Shown here one piece after another: positions 16,932-25,150 of a stretch of 64,000 bases of DNA (within the stretch, counting starts at the first letter, position 1; the number at the start of each line of letters is the position of its first letter). The stretch lies in contig JAQCBH010000011.1 of NCBI GenBank assembly GCA_027621365.1, positions 1 to 64,000 on the forward strand, given 5' to 3'. The notes under the pieces were generated by a model. The model made no database searches. It was not told the origin of the DNA and saw only the letters and a list, made by a program, of their open reading frames with translations. The stretch comes from Bacteroidota bacterium (GTDB taxonomy: Bacteria; Bacteroidota; Bacteroidia; NS11-12g; UBA955). Made by a program: the position numbers and the translations under genes.

Positions 16932-17540
16932 ATGGTGAAAACTGCAAAACAAATGGCCCCTGAGTTTCGCAAGTTTCGCGAATATTTGACCCAGCGGGCG
17001 GGGGTTTCGCCTGAGCATGTCGAGGCTTTGTTGCCTGCGGTTTCCTTGAAGTTTTGCAAAAAAGGAGAGGTGATTTTGGCTCAAGGTGCGGTGGGATAAT
17101 ACATCTATTTTGTGGAGCAGGGCTTGCTGCGTTTTTACACCATAGACGATCAAGGCAAAGAGCACATTTTGCAATTCGCCCCTGAGAATTGGTGGATTTC
17201 AGACCGAAACAATTTCAATCAAAACCAGCCCTCCGAGTTCTTTCTCGATGCCCAAGAAGACTCTTGGCTGGTGCAGTTGAACCAGTCGTTTTTCTTGAAA
17301 GCCAGCGAGATGAGCAAAGAGTTCCGGGCCTTTCACGACCAGCTCTTGGAACGGCGCATTTTTCAATTGTATCGCCGGGTTTACGCCTTGATCGGCACAT
17401 CGGCTCGACAGCGCTACGAGGAATTCATCAAGGCTTATCCGGATCTGACGCAGCGCGTTCCCCAGTGGATGATCGCCTCCTACTTGGGCATTACGCCTGA
17501 GAGTTTGAGTCGGGTGCGCCGGGAAGTAGCGGGCAAGTGA
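16932..17540 (+). pseudogene. Crp/Fnr-family regulator with one in-frame stop
   Basis: A 203-codon frame carrying a cyclic-nucleotide-binding beta roll and a C-terminal HTH (VPQWMIASYLGITPESLSRV), interrupted by a single TAA at 17097-17099. Both sides continue in the same frame: FCKKGEVILAQGAVG before, YIYFVEQGLLRF after. Normal relatives have one charged or polar residue there, so the stop replaces a single codon, plausibly GAA. There is no other damage, and codon use either side is intact, which points to a very recent mutation or a sequence error. ATGs at 16932 or 16953 are possible starts. Full-length Crp-like proteins bind DNA as dimers, often in response to redox or nucleotide signals. 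The truncated 55-residue product would lack the HTH. Confidence 0.8.
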
Positions 17541-17598
17541 GTTTCTTACCTTAGGTCAAGGCAAGTAGGCCTGATTGGGTAGTTGTTTTGTACCCATT

Positions 17599-18129
17599 AT
17601 GGCAAAAACAACTTGGACCATCGACCCAACCCACTCTGAGATTGGGTTCAAAGTAAAACACATGATGTTCACCAACGTCTCTGGACGTTTCGAGCAATTC
17701 AGCGCTTCTGGCGAAATGGAAGACGACAACCTCGAATTGTCTTCTTTCTCTTTCAGTGCAGATACTGCCTCGATCTCGACCGGCAACGCCGATCGCGACG
17801 GTCACTTGAAAGGCGCTGATTTCTTCGACGCTTAAAACCACGGCCAATTGTCTTTTCAGTCTAGCGGCATGAAAAAGGTATCTGACAGCGATTACGAATT
17901 GACTGGTGACTTGACCATCAAAGGGGTGAGCAAGCCTGTGGCCTTGAAAGTAGAGTTTGGCGGTATTGGCCAGGATCCTTGGGGCAACACCAAGGCTGGA
18001 TTTACCTTGAATGGAACTATCAACCGCAAAGACTGGGGTTTGACTTGGAACGCTCCTTTGGAAGCGGGTGGAGTATTGGTTAGCGAAGACGTGCGTTTGA
18101 ACATTGACGTTCAAATGGTCAAAGGCTAA
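17599..18129 (+). pseudogene. YceI-family protein with one in-frame stop
   Basis: A 177-codon frame of the YceI family, a lipocalin-like barrel that binds long isoprenoid or fatty ligands. Family signatures are present: WTIDPTHSEIGFKVKHMM at the start, LKGADFFDA in the middle and LTGDLTIKGVSKPV later. One TAA at 17833-17835 interrupts the frame exactly where relatives read DAENH, so GAA to TAA is the likely change. The rest is intact and the reading frame continues to a normal end. There is no signal peptide, so the protein would be cytosolic. It follows the similarly interrupted regulator by 58 nt; the two are often neighbours in Bacteroidota. Confidence 0.85.
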
Positions 18130-18151
18130 TCAGCAATTGATTTACATAGAG

Positions 18152-18178
18152 CCCGGGCCCCCAAGGTCCGGGTTTTTT
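18152..18178 (+). terminator. Terminator after the yceI gene
   Basis: CCCGGGCC (18152-18159) pairs with GGTCCGGG (18165-18172), including one G-U, around a CCCAA loop and is followed by six T. Confidence 0.82.
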
Positions 18179-18180
18179 GT

Positions 18181-18474
18181 TTAGCGCTTGCTGATTTTGT
18201 TGTTGCTAATGACCCGTTGGCGGCTGCATTTGAAACGGCTAATTTCATCAGAACGCAAAGCAGCGTGTTTTTGGGAAATGCCTTGGTTCACGCGTTTTCG
18301 CCACAAATTGAAACTGCTGCGTTTGAGCTGGCTGCGCATCAAGGCGATCACCTGGGCTTCGCTGATTTGAAACTGAGCTTCGATGGCCTCAAAGGGGGTG
18401 CGATCTTCCCAAGCCATTTCAATGACCCGATCTGTCTCGATTTCATTCAAGGGAACCCGTTTTGAGGCTTTCAC
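18181..18474 (-). CDS. TIGR03643 / DUF2805 family protein
   Basis: A 97-residue basic protein. The family core is complete: DRVIEMAWEDRTPFEAIEAQF, then SEAQVIALMR and SSFNLWRKRV. It is a helix-rich, HTH-like small protein of unknown function, found widely in Bacteroidota and Proteobacteria. The tail after residue 75 is basic and less conserved. It stands alone between a terminator and a structured intergenic region. Confidence 0.85.
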   Translation of the reverse strand: MKASKRVPLNEIETDRVIEMAWEDRTPFEAIEAQFQISEAQVIALMRSQLKRSSFNLWRKRVNQGISQKHAALRSDEISRFKCSRQRVISNNKISKR

Positions 18475-18578
18475 TTAAGGGTTAACAATTAAGGAGGGTG
18501 GAGGTTTTTGGGGGAACAGGATTGGCTCCCTTCTTCGAAGTTCGCCGGACCTTAGGGGAGGGCTGAACTAAGCAAAAC

Positions 18579-18652
18579 CCGGCCGCTGCGCGGCCGGTTG
18601 TTTCGTTTCTGGCGCTATGCGAATGCGAGCACCCGCCGCGCCTGAAACGAAA
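18579..18652. repeat. Pair of strong inverted repeats
   Basis: CCGGCCGC (18579-18586) and GCGGCCGG (18590-18597) form a perfect hairpin. Immediately after, TTTCGTTTCTGGCGC (18601-18615) pairs with GCGCCTGAAACGAAA (18638-18652), 14 of 15 positions complementary around a 22-nt loop. Neither is followed by a good T-run. They look like mobile or structural repeats next to the tRNA pair. Confidence 0.5.
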
Positions 18653-18680
18653 AAACCCGAGTCTTTCAACTCGGGTTTTG
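18650..18680 (-). terminator. Terminator of the tRNA-Met/tRNA-Glu transcript
   Basis: AAAACCCGAGT (18652-18662) and ACTCGGGTTTT (18669-18679) form an 11-bp stem. The A-run at 18650-18655 reads as a T-run leftward, just after tRNA-Met. The T-run on the other side makes it potentially bidirectional. Confidence 0.8.
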
Positions 18681-18685
18681 CTTTG

Positions 18686-18757
<72 letters not shown>

Positions 18758-18767
18758 ATATGTTTTG

Positions 18768-18839
18768 TAGCCCGTAGGGGAATCGAACCCCTCTTTCATC
18801 CGTGAAAGGGACGTGTCCTAGCCGATAGACGAACGGGCC
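18768..18839 (-). tRNA. tRNA-Glu (anticodon TTC)
   Basis: A 72-nt leftward cloverleaf: acceptor GGCCCGT/ACGGGCT, anticodon loop CTTTCAC giving UUC, T arm AGGGG-TTCGATT-CCCCT. CCA is not encoded. It is the promoter-proximal gene of the two-tRNA unit. Confidence 0.94.
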
Positions 18840-18849
18840 AATCGGGCTG

Positions 18850-18879
18850 CAAAAATAGCGAGATTTTGTGATTTGCAAA
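18850..18879 (-). promoter_or_regulatory. Promoter of the tRNA-Glu/tRNA-Met unit
   Basis: Read leftward, TTTG (18879-18876), an 18-nt spacer and TATTTTTG (18857-18850) match the -33/-7 consensus TTTG...TAnnTTTG. The -7 box runs into GCAGCCC, as at the other two tRNA units. Confidence 0.75.
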
Positions 18880-18914
18880 GCATTTTGAAAAAATTCACCA
18901 AAGAACTTCGCCTG

Positions 18915-18922
18915 TACCTTTG
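18915..18922 (+). promoter_or_regulatory. -7 box TACCTTTG directly before the 18927 gene
   Basis: An exact TAnnTTTG match ending 4 nt before the ATG at 18927. It supports that start over the upstream in-frame codon. Confidence 0.5.
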
Positions 18923-18926
18923 GGGC

Positions 18927-19499
18927 ATGCGTCTGCCGCTGATTCTCTTGCTCGCTGCAAGCTCTTGGAGTCTCAAAGCTCAACTGCTGTACACCTATTT
19001 GCAGGCTGATCCTGTGGCGCTGACACTGGGCCAAGAATACCATCCCAATGACCGTACGGGTTTCGGAGCCTTGGTTAAAATTGGCTCCACTCAGAATTTT
19101 TCGATGATGCCTTCAGGCTACATGCGCTTTCGGGAGCATTTTGTCTATGGGGCTTACGTTCAGCGCAAGTTTCGAGGCGACGTGAACCTATTTGGTCGCG
19201 AGAAGCACCCCTTGGATTCAGGGGCTATCGTGATTTCCATCTTGCCTCCAGTCAAATGGGTTTGGGATTTGGGCATTCGCGGCGGATACGTGACTACTGT
19301 TGACCACAACCCCAAGCACGGGTTTTCGCATGGCAACGCCATTTTGGCTTTTGCGGGAGTCAGAAGGCAATTGAACCCCTGGTTTCAGTTGGGCACTGAA
19401 TTTGGTGCGGGTGTGCACCAAGAGGCGATGATTTACGCCCGTACGATTCAGTTCAGGGCTTCGATTTACAGCCCTTATTTGAATCCAGCCAATTGGTAA
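18927..19499 (+). CDS. Exported protein, probable small outer-membrane barrel
   Basis: A 190-residue protein started at the ATG at 18927, which opens a signal peptide (MRLPLILLLAASSWSLKAQ). The mature part is rich in alternating hydrophobic and aromatic residues typical of beta strands (FVYGAYVQRKF, AILAFAGVRRQL, QFRASIYSPYL), so a small outer-membrane barrel is likely. I recognise no specific family. The stop abuts the convergent rsfS stop as TAATTA. Confidence 0.6.
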   Translation: MRLPLILLLAASSWSLKAQLLYTYLQADPVALTLGQEYHPNDRTGFGALVKIGSTQNFSMMPSGYMRFREHFVYGAYVQRKFRGDVNLFGREKHPLDSGAIVISILPPVKWVWDLGIRGGYVTTVDHNPKHGFSHGNAILAFAGVRRQLNPWFQLGTEFGAGVHQEAMIYARTIQFRASIYSPYLNPANW

Positions 19500-19880
19500 T
19501 TAGGCGTCGTTGTGTTCGCGGCGAGTAGCATCGCCCCACAAGTCTTCCAAGCCATAGAAGGCGCGCTTTTCTTCGCTGAAAACGTGAACCACCACATTGA
19601 TGTAGTCGAGCAATACCCAATCGCTTTCTTGCTGGCCTTCCCGGTGTGCGGGTCGATCGCCTGCGGTTTTGCGTACCACTTCTTCTACGCTGTCGGCCAA
19701 GGCATCAACCTGTCGGTTAGAGGTACCGTGTGCAATGACAAAGAAATCGGCGAAAGCAGAACCCACGCTGCGCAGGTCCAAAGAAACGATCTTGTGTCCT
19801 TTTTTTTCTTGAAGGCCGGCTACTACGGCCGCTACCAATGAGTCACTTGAAACTTCGCTTTTCTTCGCCATTTGGGTCAT
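19500..19880 (-). CDS. rsfS: Ribosomal silencing factor RsfS
   Basis: A 126-residue protein of the RsfS/Iojap family, which binds ribosomal protein uL14 and blocks subunit joining in starvation. The conserved pieces are present: KIVSLDLRSVGSAFADFFVI, the SNRQVDALA helix, and DWVLLDYINVVVHVF. The start may be the ATG at 19880 or the one at 19871 (MAKKSE). It is divergent from birA with only 22 nt between, an arrangement that implies a shared promoter region. Confidence 0.94.
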   Translation of the reverse strand: MTQMAKKSEVSSDSLVAAVVAGLQEKKGHKIVSLDLRSVGSAFADFFVIAHGTSNRQVDALADSVEEVVRKTAGDRPAHREGQQESDWVLLDYINVVVHVFSEEKRAFYGLEDLWGDATRREHNDA

Positions 19881-19902
19881 CTTTGTTGCAAAGAACGCTA
19901 TT

Positions 19903-20637
19903 TTGACGCAGTTTCAGGGCATAGATTGGGTAGGAGATTGGCTAGTGGCCAGCGTTGATTCTTGCGATTCGACCATGACCGCCATCGATGACTTGGTTCG
20001 TCAATCGCCCAAGCATCCCATTTTCTTGTATACGTTTGGGCAGAGGGCTGGTCGGGGTCAAATGGGACGAAGCTGGGAAGAAGAGCCGGGCAAATCGCTG
20101 GCCTTGACCTTGGCTTATCCGCGGGAGAGATTATCAGAAAACACCGATTGGGTGGCCCTCAACAAGCAGTTATCGGCTTCTGCACTCATGGCCTTGCAGC
20201 GGGTATGCCCAGAGCCCTTGCTGCTCAAATGGCCCAACGATGTGTACCGGGGAGCCCGCAAATTGGCGGGTATTTTACAGGAATTGCGCTCTGATCATCT
20301 CCTGTTTGGGCTGGGCGTGAATTTGTTCGAGCGAACCTGGCCCAACGGGGTCAGCGGGGCAGCCTTGTGGCCCTCAGACAAAGGCTTTGTCGGTGAATTG
20401 TTGGAGTGCTTGCAGCACCACATGGCTTTGCCGCAGGTACAATCGATGCCAGCTGATAAATTCAACAAGGCCTTGATGTTCATGGGTGAGCTGGTGCAAA
20501 TTCAATGGGCCACCGGGGCCATTCAAGAAGCCATTTTTTGGGGTGTCGATGAGCAGGGTTCGGCCATTTTGGAGATCGAAAATCAACGAAGAGCCTATGC
20601 CCATGGGCAGGTCAGACTCTTGATGCCCAAGGTTTAA
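19903..20637 (+). CDS. birA: Biotin--[acetyl-CoA-carboxylase] ligase
   Basis: A 244-residue enzyme that attaches biotin to the carrier lysine of biotin-dependent carboxylases through biotinyl-AMP. The catalytic loop GQRAGRGQMGRSW and the KWPNDVY motif with KLAGIL are intact. There is no N-terminal HTH, so it does not act as the biotin repressor. The start is uncertain: the only in-frame candidate near the expected N-terminus is TTG at 19903, and the next ATG is 25 codons inside. The TATTTTG immediately around that TTG may be part of the promoter. Confidence 0.9.
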   Translation: MTQFQGIDWVGDWLVASVDSCDSTMTAIDDLVRQSPKHPIFLYTFGQRAGRGQMGRSWEEEPGKSLALTLAYPRERLSENTDWVALNKQLSASALMALQRVCPEPLLLKWPNDVYRGARKLAGILQELRSDHLLFGLGVNLFERTWPNGVSGAALWPSDKGFVGELLECLQHHMALPQVQSMPADKFNKALMFMGELVQIQWATGAIQEAIFWGVDEQGSAILEIENQRRAYAHGQVRLLMPKV

Positions 20638-20708
20638 TGTGACCGTGTGCTGACAGATGGCATGCAACTTTTAATGGGAAATTGCGTCTATCTTTCCGTA
20701 ACCTCATT

Positions 20709-22334
20709 ATGCCCGAATTGAATCCCCCTGCCGTTCAACGCAGAACGAATACTAACCTAGATGCCTACACCGGCAGCTTTGGTCGTTCAGAGGTTTTGCA
20801 TTTGTTGCGCAGAACCTTGTTTGGTTTTGATTTTGCTCAAGTAAAATCGTTCGAATCCAAGACCTTGGAACAAGCGGTTGATACCCTGTTGACAGCCCCT
20901 AGTTCGGCGCCAACTCCCCCGCTGAACAACTACAGCCTTCGCACCAATGACCCCAATGTAGCCTTCGGCGATACCTGGGTGAATGCTCCTTTCGATGTCA
21001 ACTTCGAAAATCAGCGCAAATACAGCTTGAAGGCCTGGTTGTTTCAGCAAACCCAAACCAAAACCAATTCTCTGCACGAGAAGATGTCGCTGTTTTGGCA
21101 CCACCACTTTGCGACCGAGACCTTGGTGGTCAATTTGGCGGTCAATTCGTACGCTCACCACACGCTCTTGCGCACCCATGCTTTTGGGAATTTCAAATCG
21201 TTTGTTCGCGCCATCACCATTGACTCGGCCATGCTCGATTATTTGAACGGTCGCTTGAACACCAAGCGAGCGCCTGACGAGAATTATGCCCGCGAATTGC
21301 AAGAGCTCTTCACCTTGGGAAAAGGGGCTGATTCTTTGTACACCGAAGATGATGTGAAGGCGATGGCCCGCGTGTTGACGGGCTGGACCATCAACTTTTT
21401 GAACAAGCCTTACAACAGCGCTTTTGTGGCAACCAACCACGATAGCAACGACAAGCTCTTCAGTTCTTTTTACGGGAATGCCATTCTAAAAGGTCAAATT
21501 GGTAGTTCTGGGGGTGACAAAGAATTGGATGATTTGTTGAATATCATCTTTGCGAAAGACACTGTCATCGCCAAGCACATTTGCCGCAAGCTGTACCGCA
21601 TGTTCGTGTACTACGACATCAGCAGCGATGAGGAAACTAAGATCATTGAGCCCTTGGCCCAGTACTTCATCGATCAGGGTTGGGAAATCAAGCCTGTCTT
21701 GAAGAAGTTGTTCATGAGCGAACATTTCTTTGACAACCTGAACCGCAGTTGCATCATCAAGGATCCCATCAGCCATTTGGCTGGCTTCTTGATCCAAACC
21801 AAACCCGAGTACCCGACCAACGATGTCGACACCGAATACAGCATTTACCAGTTGGGCCGCTATTATGGCGAGTTGATTCAGTTGGATTTGGGAGATCCTC
21901 CGAATGTGTCGGGTTGGCAGGCATGGTACCAAACGCCCCTGTATCACCGCACCTGGATGAACGCCGACACCTTCCCAAAGCGCAACCAATTTTGCGACTT
22001 TTTGCTGTACGTTGGTTACGTGAAAAACGGCTACAAATTCATGATCGATGTGGTCGATGTGGCCTTGCAAACCTCGAATCCGAGCAGTGCCGATGATTTG
22101 ATTGCTGACCTCACCCAGTGGATGCTGGCCATGCCATTGACCTCGGCAAAAATCGCCGAATTGAAGGCCATTTTGTTGCCAGGTGGCATTCCTGACTACA
22201 ACTGGAGTGACGCTTGGTATGCCGCCAATGACCCCGCGAATTCCGAACATACATCCCAACTGGCAGCGGTAAAATCCAAGCTTCAGGGACTTTTGAAAAC
22301 CATTACCAATTTGGCTGAATACCAGCTTTCCTAA
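20709..22334 (+). CDS. DUF1800 family protein
   Basis: A 541-residue protein of the DUF1800 family, which is nearly always encoded beside DUF1501. Recognisable segments include EVLHLLRRTLFGF near the start, KMSLFWHHHFAT, then ARELQELFTLG and DDVKAMARVLTGWT. The function is unknown. It has no signal peptide from the ATG at 20709 (MPELNPPAVQRR), although its partner is exported, so it may be carried out with it. The stop is 3 nt before the DUF1501 start, indicating coupled expression. A TATCTTTC box precedes the ATG by about 16 nt. Confidence 0.88.
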   Translation: MPELNPPAVQRRTNTNLDAYTGSFGRSEVLHLLRRTLFGFDFAQVKSFESKTLEQAVDTLLTAPSSAPTPPLNNYSLRTNDPNVAFGDTWVNAPFDVNFENQRKYSLKAWLFQQTQTKTNSLHEKMSLFWHHHFATETLVVNLAVNSYAHHTLLRTHAFGNFKSFVRAITIDSAMLDYLNGRLNTKRAPDENYARELQELFTLGKGADSLYTEDDVKAMARVLTGWTINFLNKPYNSAFVATNHDSNDKLFSSFYGNAILKGQIGSSGGDKELDDLLNIIFAKDTVIAKHICRKLYRMFVYYDISSDEETKIIEPLAQYFIDQGWEIKPVLKKLFMSEHFFDNLNRSCIIKDPISHLAGFLIQTKPEYPTNDVDTEYSIYQLGRYYGELIQLDLGDPPNVSGWQAWYQTPLYHRTWMNADTFPKRNQFCDFLLYVGYVKNGYKFMIDVVDVALQTSNPSSADDLIADLTQWMLAMPLTSAKIAELKAILLPGGIPDYNWSDAWYAANDPANSEHTSQLAAVKSKLQGLLKTITNLAEYQLS

Positions 22335-22337
22335 GCC

Positions 22338-23915
22338 ATGAAAAGACGTTCATTTTTAAAAGCCGGATCAGCCGCTACCGTGGCATTTGGAGCCTACAAA
22401 GCCCGGGCCTTGGCCGAATCTCCTTTGCTCGGTGCTCTGCGCCGCCGAGGCAATACCAACGACCACATTTTGGTGATCATTCAGCTCAATGGGGGCAATG
22501 ACGGCATCAATACCCTGATTCCGCTCGACCAGTACAGCAACTTGAGCAAGGCTCGCACATCGGTCTTGATTCCTGATACCAAAGTGGCTGCTTTGAAAGG
22601 CTACTCGGGCACGGGCATTCACCCTTCTTTGACCGGATTGAAAAATCTGTTCGATGATGGGCTGGTGTCAGCGGTACAGGCAGTGGGTTATCCGCAGCCA
22701 AATTTCTCGCATTTTCGTTCGACCGACATTTGGATGAGCGGTTCGGATAGCAAGGAGACCTGGGCCACCGGATGGATGGGTCGCTATTTGGATCAGCGAT
22801 TCCCCGGCTTCCCAGAAGATTACCCGAACACCGATATGCCTGATCCCTTGGGCATTCAGATTGGCAACGCGGTTTCCTTGACCTTCATGGGTCCGAATGC
22901 CAACATGGGAATGGTGCTTTCCAGCGTGGATGCCTTCTACGATCTGGTAGCCGGTGGGGATAGCAGCGGTTCCACTCCGAGCACTCCCGCCGAAGAAGAA
23001 TTGGCCTATTTGCGCATGCTGGCCAGCCAAACCAACGCCTTTACCGATGTGGTGAAAGCCGCGGCTGGCAAGGGAAAAAACCTTTCAACCAAATACCCGG
23101 GTGGCAACAACCTGGCTGATCAGTTGAAGATTGTGGCCAAACTCATTGATGGGGGCATGAAAACCCCGGTGTACATGGTTTCGCTGGGCGGTTTTGATAC
23201 CCATGCTCAGCAAGTGGACACCAGCGATACCAGCAAGGGTAGTCACGCCAATTTGATGAAGACGTTGGGCGATGCGATTGCCGCCTTCCAAGACGATTTG
23301 CAGCTGTTGGGCCATGCCGATCGCGTAGCGGGCATGACCTTCTCGGAATTTGGTCGCCGCATCAAGGACAATGCGAGCAATGGTACCGACCACGGTGCCG
23401 CCGCACCTTTGTTTGTGTTCGGTACCGGCGTTCAGGCAGGCATCATTGGCAAGAACCCAGAGATAGCTTCAACGGTTACGGTCAACGACAACGTTCCCAT
23501 GCAATTTGATTTTCGTCAGGTCTATGCCAGCGTGTTGCAAGACTGGTTCGAACTAAGCGCCAGCGAGGTCAAAGCCGCTATGGGCGATAAGGACTTTGAT
23601 ACCCTGCCCATCTTCAAATCGAATCCTGCTGGCTTGGATGATTATTTGGACCTGGTGAGCCGCATCAGTTTGAGCGAGCCCTATCCGAACCCAGCGGGCG
23701 ATACGGCACAGATTCGTTTGAGCAGCGATGGGGGAAATGTGCGATTGGAGTTATTTGACGCCATGGGTCGCCAGGTTCGCGTGCTCTACCAAGCGCGTGT
23801 AGCACCCGGTGAGATGGCCGTTGATGTCGATTTGCGCGGATTGCCAAGCGGCAACTATGTGTTGCAATTGGCGCAAGGGCCCAAGCGAGAGTCGCGCATT
23901 CTGACCAAACGCTAA
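22338..23915 (+). CDS. DUF1501 protein with Tat signal and T9SS sorting tail
   Basis: A 525-residue protein. The N-terminus MKRRSFLKAGSAATVAFGA carries the twin-arginine motif RRSFLK and a hydrophobic core, so export through Tat in folded form is expected. The DUF1501 body, related to sulfatase-like alkaline phosphatase folds, shows VIIQLNGGNDGINTLIP, SHFRSTDIWMSG, GGFDTHAQQ and FGRRIKDN. The last 80 residues are a type A T9SS sorting domain (PYPNPAGDTAQI, LELFDAMGRQV, GLPSGNYVLQL). It should therefore be released or anchored at the cell surface. The enzymatic activity is unknown. Confidence 0.88.
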   Translation: MKRRSFLKAGSAATVAFGAYKARALAESPLLGALRRRGNTNDHILVIIQLNGGNDGINTLIPLDQYSNLSKARTSVLIPDTKVAALKGYSGTGIHPSLTGLKNLFDDGLVSAVQAVGYPQPNFSHFRSTDIWMSGSDSKETWATGWMGRYLDQRFPGFPEDYPNTDMPDPLGIQIGNAVSLTFMGPNANMGMVLSSVDAFYDLVAGGDSSGSTPSTPAEEELAYLRMLASQTNAFTDVVKAAAGKGKNLSTKYPGGNNLADQLKIVAKLIDGGMKTPVYMVSLGGFDTHAQQVDTSDTSKGSHANLMKTLGDAIAAFQDDLQLLGHADRVAGMTFSEFGRRIKDNASNGTDHGAAAPLFVFGTGVQAGIIGKNPEIASTVTVNDNVPMQFDFRQVYASVLQDWFELSASEVKAAMGDKDFDTLPIFKSNPAGLDDYLDLVSRISLSEPYPNPAGDTAQIRLSSDGGNVRLELFDAMGRQVRVLYQARVAPGEMAVDVDLRGLPSGNYVLQLAQGPKRESRILTKR

Positions 23916-23978
23916 TCGATGGCCAGAGGCTACTTGCATTTGGCCTGAGTATTTTTTGCAATTCCCGAGTCGACGAGG

Positions 23979-24007
23979 TTTGGAGATTGGAAATTTCATT
24001 ATATTTG
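23979..24007 (+). promoter_or_regulatory. Promoter of tRNA-Gln
   Basis: TTTG (23979-23982), a 17-nt spacer and TATATTTG (24000-24007) match both elements of the Bacteroidota housekeeping promoter. The sequence continues GCAGCCC, shared with the other tRNA promoters, and the tRNA starts 11 nt after the box. Confidence 0.8.
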
Positions 24008-24017
24008 CAGCCCTAAT

Positions 24018-24089
24018 TGCCCGATCGTCTAATTGGCAGGACAGCAGATTTTGGTTCTGTACGTCTAGGTTCGAGTCCTAGTCGGGCAA
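24018..24089 (+). tRNA. tRNA-Gln (anticodon TTG)
   Basis: A 72-nt cloverleaf: acceptor TGCCCGA/TCGGGCA, D arm GTCT/GGAC, anticodon loop TTTTGGT giving UUG, T arm CTAGG-TTCGAGT-CCTAG. CCA is not encoded. No terminator separates it from prs, which begins 55 nt later, so some transcripts may continue into prs. Confidence 0.94.
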
Positions 24090-24144
24090 CAAAAAAGTTT
24101 GATGATATCTGAGGTTAACCCCTTGAGAGACAGTAAAACAGATT

Positions 24145-25125
24145 ATGGCTTCTTTGATACACCCGGTCAAAATTTTTGCGGGCAGCGCGTCAGCCGCCCT
24201 GACCAACAGCATTTGTGAGTATTACGGTGCCCTTCCTGGGGACATGACGGTTAGCCGCTTCAGCGATGGAGAGTTTCAACCCAACATCAACGAAAGTGTT
24301 CGCGGTTGCGACGTGTTCTTCATTCAGAGCACGTACCCGACCTCTGACAACTTGATGGAATTGCTCATGTGCATTGACGCTGCCAAGCGCGCCAGTGCCA
24401 ACTACATCACCGCGGTTATTCCTTATTACGGGTTCGCTCGTCAGGATCGCAAAGACAAACCCCGTGTGAGCATCGCCTCCAAATTGGTGGCCGATCTGTT
24501 GACCGCAGCCGGTGCAAACCGCGTCATGACCATGGAATTGCACGCCCCTCAAATTCAGGGCTTCTTCAACATTCCGGTTGACCACTTGGAAGCGTCTATC
24601 GTCTTTACTCCTTACATCAAGGCCCTTCCCCAAGACAACTTGGTTTTGGCTGCTCCTGATGTGGGATCTTCTGCTCGTATTCGCGAGGTGGCCAAGGCTT
24701 TGAATTTGCCCATGGTCATCTGTGACAAGGAGCGTAAAAAAGCCAATGAGATTGCCAACATGACCGTTATCGGTGATGTAGATGGCAAAGACATCGTCTT
24801 GATTGACGACATCATCGATACAGGAGGAACCTTGTGCAAATCATCAGCCATGTTGATTGAAAAAGGAGCCAAGTCTGTTCGCGCTTTGTGCTGTCACCCT
24901 GTGTTGAGCGGCAAGGCTTACGAAAACATTGAAAACTCTGTACTGACCGAATTGGTGGTGACCGATACCATTCCTTTGAAGCAGCATTCGGATCGCATCA
25001 AGATCATCAGTGTAGCTCCATTGTTTGCTCGCGCCATTCGCAACGTACACGAAAATGGAAGCATCAGCTCCCTGTTTCGCCAAATCTTCACGACCCAGAC
25101 CAATCTGGATTTGAAGAAATCTTAA
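24145..25125 (+). CDS. prs: Ribose-phosphate pyrophosphokinase
   Basis: A 326-residue class I enzyme making PRPP from ribose-5-phosphate and ATP, the precursor for nucleotides, NAD, His and Trp. Signatures: FSDGEFQPNINESVRG, YYGFARQDRKDKPRVSI, the divalent-metal loop MELHAPQIQGFF, and the PRPP loop VLIDDIIDTGGT. Length and order match bacterial Prs. It lies 25 nt upstream of the rplY gene, with which it is usually paired in Bacteroidota. Confidence 0.97.
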   Translation: MASLIHPVKIFAGSASAALTNSICEYYGALPGDMTVSRFSDGEFQPNINESVRGCDVFFIQSTYPTSDNLMELLMCIDAAKRASANYITAVIPYYGFARQDRKDKPRVSIASKLVADLLTAAGANRVMTMELHAPQIQGFFNIPVDHLEASIVFTPYIKALPQDNLVLAAPDVGSSARIREVAKALNLPMVICDKERKKANEIANMTVIGDVDGKDIVLIDDIIDTGGTLCKSSAMLIEKGAKSVRALCCHPVLSGKAYENIENSVLTELVVTDTIPLKQHSDRIKIISVAPLFARAIRNVHENGSISSLFRQIFTTQTNLDLKKS

Positions 25126-25150
25126 ACCCGAAAAAATTACTAGTTAGAAT

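Noticed and set aside
17097-17835. Reassignment of TAA to glutamate
   Set aside because: TAA is used as a normal stop by many intact genes here, including prs, exbD and the Calx-beta gene.
21486-22259. Long 257-codon leftward frame inside DUF1800
   Set aside because: Antisense shadow of a well-supported gene, a product of its codon bias.
24018-24089. tRNA-Gln as an integration site
   Set aside because: No integrase, no repeat of the tRNA 3' end and ordinary core genes follow.
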